The notes below the pieces were generated by a model, which was not told the origin of the DNA, did not search any database, and saw only the letters and a program-made list of their open reading frames with translations. A stretch of DNA of 5,923 nt, taken from NCBI GenBank assembly GCA_946620335.1, contig CAMONF010000031.1, positions 1-5,923 of the forward strand, read 5' to 3'. Shown here one piece after another: positions 1 through 4,829 of this stretch; within the stretch, counting starts at the first letter, position 1; every line of letters begins with the position of its first letter. A program made the translations under genes and the position numbers. The stretch comes from an uncultured Clostridia bacterium. Lineage in GTDB: Bacteria; Bacillota; Clostridia; Lachnospirales; Lachnospiraceae.

Positions 1-20
1 CCGTCCCTCATTCCCATTTT
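1..20. repeat. Palindromic-repeat half-unit, cut by window edge
   Basis: This is the outer part of a half-unit of the repeat family found in every gap between genes here. Read as reverse complement it is identical to the matching part of the inner palindrome at 4566-4646 (the GGGAATGAGGG subtype). It overlaps the stop codon of the leftward metallophosphoesterase gene (19-21) by two bases, so the repeat starts exactly at the 3' end of that gene. The rest, probably including a partner arm, lies outside the window. Confidence 0.85.
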
Positions 21-765
21 ATCCCAACACCTTCACCGGCTTCCACCGCAGAAAATCCCCCGACACCAGCCGGTACACCCGACCCCGGTACTCCCCCTGG
101 ATACTGTCGTGGAACCGGCTCTCGCCATGGCAGTGGGCGTAAATCACCTGCTCCGCGCCGTACTCCTCCGCCATGTCCGTGAAGCCGCTCCGCTCCTCCA
201 AAATGTTGGTCGGCGGGTAATGAAGGAACATGATGTATTTCCGGTATCCGTCCGCCTTCGCCAGCTCAAAGGACTTTCTCAGCCGCTCCAGCTCGCGGTC
301 CACAAGCTTCTTCGCGTGAACTTCCGCCTCCTCGTCCCAGCCCATGATCCGCCCCCGCCGGTCCAGATAGAAGGGGCCTTCAAAGGTGAACCCCTTGGTC
401 CCCACCAGGGCGTAATCCTGGTAGGTCTCGTAGCTGTCCTGCAGGAAAGTGAGCTCCGGCTTAAACTGCGCGTTCAGCTGGCCGGTCTTTTTGGCATCCC
501 AGAACATGTCATGGTTGCCTCTTGTGAGGATCTTCCGCCCCGGCAGGTCCCGGATATACTGAAAATCCAGCTCGCACTCCGAGAGATTCTTCCCCCAGCT
601 GTGGTCGCCGACCAGGACCAAGGTATCCTCCTCTGCCACCATTTTCAGGCAGTTCTTCCGGAACTTCTCCTCGTGGTTCTTCCACACCCGGTCATGAAGC
701 TGCCCCGGTGCCCGCAGCACCGACTGGTAGTGGAGGTGGAGATCGCCGATTGCGTATAGAGCCAT
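19..765 (-). CDS. Calcineurin-like metallophosphoesterase (predicted phosphohydrolase, COG1768-like)
   Basis: A predicted cytoplasmic metal-dependent phosphoesterase of 248 residues, near the usual length for this small single-domain family. The metal-binding motifs appear in order: D8-x-H10 in IGDLHLH, G53-D54 in VGDHSW, G83-N-H-D86 in TRGNHD, H182 in FLHYPP, and H211-x-H213 in YAHCHG. The last motif replaces the more usual GHxH with AHCH, keeping both histidines. No signal peptide or membrane segment is seen. The start is ATG at 765 because AGGTGG lies 8 nt upstream; a GTG at 777 would add four residues but sits too close to its purine tract. The gene is divergent from the amidohydrolase gene, with a 37-bp-arm palindrome between them. 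The family is recognised from motif order and from conserved stretches such as WKNHEEK and LPGRKIL. The substrate is unknown; members of the superfamily act on nucleotides, phosphoproteins or other phosphodiesters. Confidence 0.9.
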   Translation of the reverse strand: MALYAIGDLHLHYQSVLRAPGQLHDRVWKNHEEKFRKNCLKMVAEEDTLVLVGDHSWGKNLSECELDFQYIRDLPGRKILTRGNHDMFWDAKKTGQLNAQFKPELTFLQDSYETYQDYALVGTKGFTFEGPFYLDRRGRIMGWDEEAEVHAKKLVDRELERLRKSFELAKADGYRKYIMFLHYPPTNILEERSGFTDMAEEYGAEQVIYAHCHGESRFHDSIQGEYRGRVYRLVSGDFLRWKPVKVLG

Positions 766-773
766 TTGATAAA

Positions 774-785
774 CCACCTTTCCTC
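774..785 (-). promoter_or_regulatory. Shine-Dalgarno site of the metallophosphoesterase
   Basis: On the minus strand the sequence reads GAGGAAAGGTGG, ending 8 nt before ATG at 765. This spacing favours that ATG over the in-frame GTG at 777, which the site partly overlaps. Confidence 0.75.
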
Positions 786-802
786 AGGGGCAGGTGAAGG
801 AG

Positions 803-881
803 AAAATCGGGAAAGAGGGACGGTTCCTTTTCCCATTTTTCCTGAAAATGGGAAAAGGGACCGTCCCTCTTTCCCGATTTT
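803..881. repeat. Palindromic repeat pair between divergent genes (37-bp arms, 5-nt loop)
   Basis: Left arm 803-839, loop TCCTG at 840-844, right arm 845-881. The arms match at 36 of 37 positions; the exception is T825 facing G859, which is a G-U pair in a rightward transcript. This pair is the GGGAAAGAGGG subtype and has CCCATTTT rather than CCCACTTTT near the loop; both arms share these traits. It lies between the divergent start codons at 765 and 952, so it cannot terminate either flanking gene. If the leftward promoter lies beyond it, the hairpin would be in the 5' leader of the metallophosphoesterase mRNA. Confidence 0.95.
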
Positions 882-886
882 TCCGC

Positions 887-916
887 TTTTCGCTGTCCCA
901 TCCCCTGCAGTATAAT
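887..916 (+). promoter_or_regulatory. Promoter candidate for the amidohydrolase gene
   Basis: A perfect sigma-A -10 box TATAAT is at 911-916, 36 nt before the chosen ATG at 952. The -35 region is poor (TTTTCG at 887-892, 18-nt spacer, three of six consensus bases). The -10 begins 29 nt after the end of the palindrome at 881, so the palindrome lies directly upstream of the promoter. On the minus strand the same bases give TATACT (914 to 909), a possible leftward -10 for the metallophosphoesterase with no clear -35. Confidence 0.5.
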
Positions 917-922
917 AGTATC

Positions 923-949
923 ATGAATTGTACCCCATGGAAAGGACCA
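923..949 (+). repeat. Copy 1 of a 27-nt direct repeat (IS-end-like) at the amidohydrolase leader
   Basis: The first 14 bases, ATGAATTGTACCCC, are identical to 5793-5806. The next 13 match at 8 positions and include the shared AAGGAC. The copy covers the leader and Shine-Dalgarno site of the amidohydrolase gene. It resembles the terminal repeats of IS150-type elements (TG..A.TG.ACCC, later GGAC), so it may be a relic of an IS end. Chance similarity is not excluded. Confidence 0.45.
939..946 (+). promoter_or_regulatory. Shine-Dalgarno site of the amidohydrolase
   Basis: GGAAAGGA ends 5 nt before ATG at 952. This decides the start: the in-frame TTG at 928 and ATG at 937 lie upstream of or against this site and have no comparable purine tract. 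Confidence 0.7.
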
Positions 950-951
950 CC

Positions 952-2112
952 ATGTTCAAACTCACCGATGAAGAATACAACCAGATCCTGGCCTTCAAGA
1001 GAGACCTCCACATGCACCCGGAGCTCTCCCGCCAGGAGTTCGAGACCACAAGAAAAATAAAAACCTTCCTTGAGGCCCTCCCCTCCTGCAAGATCCTCCC
1101 CGTTCCCGCCCCCACCGGCGTCGTCGCCGTGATCCGCGGCAGCGGCGAAGGACCCGAAATCATGCTCCGCGCCGACATCGACGCCCTCCCCCAGACGGAG
1201 GAATACGAGAGCCCCTGGAAATCCCAAACTCCCGGCGTCATGCACGCCTGCGGCCATGATTTTCATACTGCCTCGCTCCTGGGCGCGGCCCTCATTTTAA
1301 ACAGGATGCAGCTCGCGGGCAGGCTCAAAGGGACAGTCGATCTCGTCTTCCAGCCCGCCGAGGAGGGCACGACCGGGGCCCGGATGCTCCTGGACGCCGG
1401 CCTTTTCGACTGGATCCACCCGCAGTACTGCTTTGGGATCCACAACTGGCCGTCGGTCGAGAGCGGCAAAATCGTCTGCAACCAAGGCCCTCTCATGTCC
1501 GCCAAGCGTAATTTTGACATCCTCATCCACGGCTCCGGCGGCCACGGCTCCATGCCCCACCTGAACGTCGACCCCATCGTCTGCGCGGCGGCCATCATCC
1601 AGTCCCTCCAGACCGTGGTCAGCCGGAACACCAACCCGCTGGATTCGGTGATCCTGTCCATCAACCAGATCGAGGGCGGCAGCCCCATGAACCTGGTCGT
1701 GGACAAGGTCAGCATGAAAGCCACCGTCCGCTCCCTCTCGGAAGCCGCCCTGGACCGCGCCATCGCCCGCACCCAGGCCATCGTGGAAAATACAGCCCTC
1801 GCCTACGAGTGCCGCTCGGAGATCGTCTGGAAGGAACGCATCCCCTCCGTCTTCAACACGCCAGAAATGACGACCCTCGCCAGGACCTGCGCCGAATCAA
1901 CCGGCTGCCAGGTCGTGGACGCCCCGCCCTCCCTGGCCAGCGAGGACTTCGCCCTCTACCGCGCCTTCGCCCCCTCCTTCTTCTACTGGGTCGGGTCCCG
2001 CTCCCCGGAGGAGACAAAAACAGAAGAGCTGCACCGCCCGCGTTTCCACACTGACGATACAGCCCTCCGCTACGCCGCCGAGCTCTACGCCGCCAGCGCC
2101 TGCCTTGGATGA
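952..2112 (+). CDS. M20D-type metal-dependent amidohydrolase (N-acyl amino acid / hippurate hydrolase-like)
   Basis: A predicted cytoplasmic binuclear metal amidohydrolase of 386 residues, the usual length for family M20D, whose members remove acyl groups from N-acyl amino acids, hippurate or auxin conjugates. The family signature is complete: RDLHMHPELSRQE near residues 17-29, R73-A-D-I-D-A-L-P80, the Cys-containing metal motif HACGHD (98-103, C100 and H102), the catalytic pair E137-E138 in QPAEEG, H164 in GIHNWP, H361 in LHRPRF, and SEDF at 330-333. The Cys in HACGHD is typical of M20D and replaces the bridging Asp of other M20 peptidases. Residues from about 185 to 290 form the lid or dimerisation domain, with GHGSMPH. 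There is no signal peptide. The gene starts at ATG 952 after GGAAAGGA and has its own promoter candidate; a palindrome begins 4 nt after its stop. The exact substrate cannot be read from the sequence. Confidence 0.93.
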   Translation: MFKLTDEEYNQILAFKRDLHMHPELSRQEFETTRKIKTFLEALPSCKILPVPAPTGVVAVIRGSGEGPEIMLRADIDALPQTEEYESPWKSQTPGVMHACGHDFHTASLLGAALILNRMQLAGRLKGTVDLVFQPAEEGTTGARMLLDAGLFDWIHPQYCFGIHNWPSVESGKIVCNQGPLMSAKRNFDILIHGSGGHGSMPHLNVDPIVCAAAIIQSLQTVVSRNTNPLDSVILSINQIEGGSPMNLVVDKVSMKATVRSLSEAALDRAIARTQAIVENTALAYECRSEIVWKERIPSVFNTPEMTTLARTCAESTGCQVVDAPPSLASEDFALYRAFAPSFFYWVGSRSPEETKTEELHRPRFHTDDTALRYAAELYAASACLG

Positions 2113-2116
2113 TGCT

Positions 2117-2205
2117 GGGAAACTGGGAATCAGGGACGGTTCCTTTTCCCACTTTTCATAAAATGAAAAGTGGGAAAAGGAACCGTCCCTGATTCCCAGT
2201 TTCCC
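2117..2205. repeat. Perfect palindromic repeat pair after the amidohydrolase gene (43-bp arms, 3-nt loop)
   Basis: Left arm 2117-2159, loop AAA at 2160-2162, right arm 2163-2205, with no mismatch in 43 pairs. Both arms are the GGGAATCAGGG subtype with CCCACTTTT. The palindrome starts 4 nt after the amidohydrolase stop codon. A transcript would form a very long hairpin there, which could protect the 3' end or end transcription, but the sequence that follows (TTCTTCC) is not a proper U tract. Confidence 0.97.
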
Positions 2206-2220
2206 TTCTTCCACAAAATA

Positions 2221-2258
2221 GAAAGTGGGAAAAGGAACCGTCCCTGATTCCCAGTTCC
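2221..2258. repeat. Solitary repeat half-unit
   Basis: This is a single half-unit in the same orientation as the right arm at 2163-2205, 15 nt beyond it. It differs from that arm by single-base losses, one in the A run at its left end and one in the T run after CCCAG. No inverted partner adjoins it. Its right end overlaps the weak -35 candidate of the next gene. Confidence 0.9.
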
Positions 2259-2283
2259 CTCCCCACCCCTTTTGTAGTATGAT
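2255..2283 (+). promoter_or_regulatory. Promoter candidate for the GH78 gene
   Basis: TATGAT at 2278-2283 matches five of six -10 bases. TTCCCT at 2255-2260 is a weak -35 (three of six) at 17-nt spacing and falls on the outer edge of the solitary repeat half-unit. The proposed -10 lies 35 nt before the chosen start codon. Confidence 0.35.
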
Positions 2284-2301
2284 TAAACCATCAATTCTAG
2301 C

Positions 2302-2310
2302 AAAGAGAGG
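2302..2310 (+). promoter_or_regulatory. Shine-Dalgarno site of the GH78 gene
   Basis: AAAGAGAGG ends 7 nt before ATG at 2318. This supports that start over the in-frame ATG at 2225, which lies inside a repeat half-unit and would add 31 residues encoded by repeat and promoter sequence. Confidence 0.75.
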
Positions 2311-2317
2311 GCCCGCT

Positions 2318-4510
2318 ATGCTTACTACCTGGATCACCAACGGAACAGACCGCCCGTTCTATGCGCGGAAAACCCTGCACCTGCCCGCCCAATCGACCCG
2401 AGCCGCGGCTCAGATCTGCGGCCTGGGCCAGTTCAACCTCTACGTCAACGGCCAAAAGGTGGGCGACCACGTCCTGGATCCCGCCTGGTCGGATTACCGA
2501 AAGGCCGTCTACTACGTGACCTTCGACCTCGCCCCCTACCTCCATGCCGGGGAAAATGAAATCCTCGCCGAGATCGGCAACGGCTGGTACATGGTCGATC
2601 AGACGGAGGGCTATTTCTTCCATTTCCCGCCCTTCATGCCGCCCAACCCCAACCCCTACAAGCCCTTCGGCCGGGAACTGGTCTTCGCCATGGATGCCCA
2701 GCTGACCTTCGCGGATGGCTCGGGCATGGAAGTGACCACCGGCGAGGACTGGCAGGTGGCTGAGCATCCGGTCCGGCACTCCAACTGCTTCGGCTCGGAG
2801 ATCCTTGACGGGGCAAAGAAAAAGCCCGCCAAATGGGAGAATGCGCTCATTTCCCAGGATGGACCGGGGCTGACTGCCCGCCTGCGTGAGCAGACCATGC
2901 CCCCGGTGAAGGTCATCCATACCTACGAAGGGAAATATCTGCACACGGTGGGTGGCCGGGCCATCTACGATTTCGGCCAGAACGCCTCCGGCCTGCTGAA
3001 ATTCACCGTGCGGGGCAAAGCGGGGCAGGCTGTCCACGCCTGGCCGGCCGAGAAGCTCACGCCGGAGGGCGACGCGGACCAGATGGCCAAGAACTGGATG
3101 CCCATCGACGTGTGCGACACCTATATTCCGGCCGAGAGCGGCGTGTGGGAAGAATTCTCCCTGGCCTTCACCTACGTGGCCGGGCGGTATGTGGCCATCG
3201 ACGCCGCGCCGGAGGACCTGAAGGACGTCCGCCTCGACGCCATCACCAGCGCCTGGCAGCGGGCAGGTACCTTCCACTGCGACGACGACCGCTACAACCG
3301 AATCTACGACATGATCGAGAAGACCGTGGAAGCCAACATGCTGGGCGTCCACACCGACTGCCCCACCATCGAGCGCTTCGCCTGGCAGGAGCCCAACCAC
3401 CTGATGGCCCCCGCCATCATGTACATGAAGGACGGAAATGCCCTCTGGCGCAAGTTCCTCACCGACTGCCGCGACGCCCAGCACACCGCCGACGACCGCT
3501 TCTTCGACATGGCGGGGAACAGCTTCTGCCCCGGCGACGGCCTCGTGCCCTCCCAGGCCCCCTGCTACATTCCCAACGTCCTGCCGGTCCCCGGCATGGG
3601 CAGCTTCTATGACATCATCGGCTGGGGCAGCACCATCATTCTGGGCACCCGCTGGCACTACCTTTTCTACGGCGATAAGTCCATCGTCGAGGAGAACTAT
3701 GACGCCGGGCTGCGCTATTTCCGGCACCTCCTGACCATGGAGGACGCCAACGGCTTCATCAGCCACGGCCTGGGCGACTGGGGCAACCCCGAAGGCCTTT
3801 TCGCCAGGGAGAATGTGGAGACGGCCCTCCTCTACGCCGACGCCAAAACGTTGGCCGAGTTCGCCGCCCTGCTGGGCCGTCCGGAGGACGAGCAGTTCCT
3901 GCGGGGCGAGGCCCGGAGGATCCTCGACCACTACAACGCCGAGCTCCTGGTCAAGGACGAGAACGGCCGCTGGTGCTACCGCAACTACGAGAAGAGAAAT
4001 GAAGGCATTCAGGTCACCCAGGCCTGCGAGGCCCTTCCCCTCTACTGGGACATGGTGCCGGCGGACAAGCGGGATGACGTCATTTCCTGCTTCCGCGATA
4101 CCCTCCTGGCTAAAAATGCCTTCTCCGCAGGCGAAGTCGGCCTGCCCTACATCATCCAGACGGCCCGGAGCTGCGGCATGAACGACCTCATCGCCCGGTT
4201 CATCACTCGCCCCGAGCACCCCAGCTACCTGGCCTTTGTCCTAGCCGGCGAGACCACCCTCGGCGAATACTGGGAGGACAACCCCCGCAGCCACTGCCAC
4301 GACATGATGGGCCACATCATCGAATGGTTCTACAACGGCATCGCCGGCATTCACCCCCTCGCCCCCGGCTTCACCCAGGTCCAGGTCGAGCCCTGGATGC
4401 CGGAGGGCATGAACGAGTTCACCTGCACCTACGAAACGCCGCAGGGCACCATCCGCGTCCGCGGCCGCCGGGTCGATGGGGTTCCTGAGTACGAGGTTGA
4501 GCTTCCATAA
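2318..4510 (+). CDS. GH78 alpha-L-rhamnosidase-like glycoside hydrolase
   Basis: A predicted inverting exo-glycosidase of 730 residues that would release terminal L-rhamnose or a similar sugar from glycosides. The N-terminal beta-sandwich (about 15-170) has the family pattern FNLYVNGQKVGDHVLDPAWS and GNGWY. The second beta domain includes YDFGQN (217-222) and an AEKLTPEG stretch. The (alpha/alpha)6 catalytic domain spans about 300-680. It holds D347-C-P-T-I-E352-R-F-A-W356, matching the GH78 DCPxxERxGW motif with the general acid Glu, and GETTLGEYW (644-652), where E650 matches the catalytic base; HDMMGHIIEWFYNGIAGI follows. Canonical enzymes continue WxGD after the first motif, but here it is WQEPNH. 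No signal peptide or membrane anchor is visible, so it probably acts in the cytosol on imported oligosaccharides or glycosides. It is flanked on both sides by palindromic repeats; the downstream one begins 3 nt after the stop. Substrate specificity is inferred from the family only. Confidence 0.88.
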   Translation: MLTTWITNGTDRPFYARKTLHLPAQSTRAAAQICGLGQFNLYVNGQKVGDHVLDPAWSDYRKAVYYVTFDLAPYLHAGENEILAEIGNGWYMVDQTEGYFFHFPPFMPPNPNPYKPFGRELVFAMDAQLTFADGSGMEVTTGEDWQVAEHPVRHSNCFGSEILDGAKKKPAKWENALISQDGPGLTARLREQTMPPVKVIHTYEGKYLHTVGGRAIYDFGQNASGLLKFTVRGKAGQAVHAWPAEKLTPEGDADQMAKNWMPIDVCDTYIPAESGVWEEFSLAFTYVAGRYVAIDAAPEDLKDVRLDAITSAWQRAGTFHCDDDRYNRIYDMIEKTVEANMLGVHTDCPTIERFAWQEPNHLMAPAIMYMKDGNALWRKFLTDCRDAQHTADDRFFDMAGNSFCPGDGLVPSQAPCYIPNVLPVPGMGSFYDIIGWGSTIILGTRWHYLFYGDKSIVEENYDAGLRYFRHLLTMEDANGFISHGLGDWGNPEGLFARENVETALLYADAKTLAEFAALLGRPEDEQFLRGEARRILDHYNAELLVKDENGRWCYRNYEKRNEGIQVTQACEALPLYWDMVPADKRDDVISCFRDTLLAKNAFSAGEVGLPYIIQTARSCGMNDLIARFITRPEHPSYLAFVLAGETTLGEYWEDNPRSHCHDMMGHIIEWFYNGIAGIHPLAPGFTQVQVEPWMPEGMNEFTCTYETPQGTIRVRGRRVDGVPEYEVELP

Positions 4511-4513
4511 CTC

Positions 4514-4700
4514 AAAAACTGGGAATCAGGGACGGTTCCTTTTCCCACTTTTCTGAGTAGCGTGGGAAAATGGGAATGAGGGACGGGTCCTTTTCCCACT
4601 TTTCTTCGAAAAGTGGGAAAAGGAACCGTCCCTCATTCCCATTTTCTTCTTTCCCGTGATCAAAAGTGGGAAAAGGAACCGTCCCTGATTCCCAGTTTTT
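4514..4700. repeat. Outer palindrome of a nested repeat array (39-bp perfect arms)
   Basis: Left arm 4514-4552 and right arm 4662-4700 are perfect inverted copies over 39 bp, both of the GGGAATCAGGG subtype also seen at 2117-2205. Their 109-nt loop contains a complete second palindrome (4566-4646) almost exactly centred in it. The left arm starts 3 nt after the GH78 stop codon. The right arm ends in a T run (4695-4701), so an A run, GC-rich stem and T run make a possible bidirectional terminator. Confidence 0.95.
4566..4646. repeat. Inner palindrome of the nested repeat array (39-bp arms, 3-nt loop)
   Basis: Left arm 4566-4604, loop TTC at 4605-4607, right arm 4608-4646. There is one mismatch, G4587 against A4625, where the left arm has GGGTCC instead of GGTTCC. 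Both arms are the GGGAATGAGGG subtype, unlike the outer arms. Its centre (4606) is one base from the centre of the outer palindrome (4607). Flanking CGTGGG (4561-4566) and CCCGTG (4653-4658) can extend the pairing with G-U pairs. Confidence 0.95.
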
Positions 4701-4715
4701 TCACACCCCTCTCTG

Positions 4716-4744
4716 TTCCACCTTTCCCAGAAGAATGATACAAT
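4716..4744 (+). promoter_or_regulatory. Promoter candidate for the hydroxyacid dehydrogenase gene
   Basis: An extended -10, TGATACAAT, gives TACAAT at 4739-4744 (five of six). A weak -35, TTCCAC, is at 4716-4721 with a 17-nt spacer. The -10 starts 38 nt after the nested palindrome. The resulting 5' leader of about 75-80 nt shows no riboswitch that I recognise, only a small CTTTT/AAAAG hairpin at 4802-4814 next to the Shine-Dalgarno site AAAGGA (4815-4820). Confidence 0.5.
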
Positions 4745-4829
4745 GAAGAAAGGTCACGGAGCTGCATGCATTTCCACAAATAAGAAGTGCGGGGACATTC
4801 GCTTTTAGCAAAAGAAAGGAATCACTGAC

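Noticed and set aside
109..759. A 216-codon plus-strand open frame opposite the metallophosphoesterase
   Set aside because: It is a shadow of a gene with all its catalytic motifs intact; the Leu/Val/Pro-rich translation resembles no family.
2117..2205. Ordinary Rho-independent terminator
   Set aside because: The stem is far longer than usual and no U tract follows. A role in termination remains possible but is not shown.
2297..4219. A 640-codon open frame on the minus strand opposite the GH78 gene
   Set aside because: It is antisense to a clear GH78 gene, has no recognisable motif or Shine-Dalgarno site, and its Val/Gly/Ala-rich composition is what high-GC codon use produces on the opposite strand.
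2117..4700. CRISPR array
   Set aside because: The copies are inverted pairs with irregular spacing and no unique equal-length spacers, and no cas gene is present.
803..4700. Integron attC sites
   Set aside because: No integrase is seen, the palindromes are nearly perfect rather than bulged, and no attC core site pairs could be identified.
4766..4783. Five-codon upstream frame MHFHK after GGAG
   Set aside because: It is too short, with poor spacing, to distinguish from chance.
4743..4808. Leader peptide of 21 codons (MKKGHGAACIS...) upstream of the dehydrogenase
   Set aside because: Its ATG overlaps the -10 box of the promoter candidate, it has no Shine-Dalgarno site, and it contains no run of regulatory codons.
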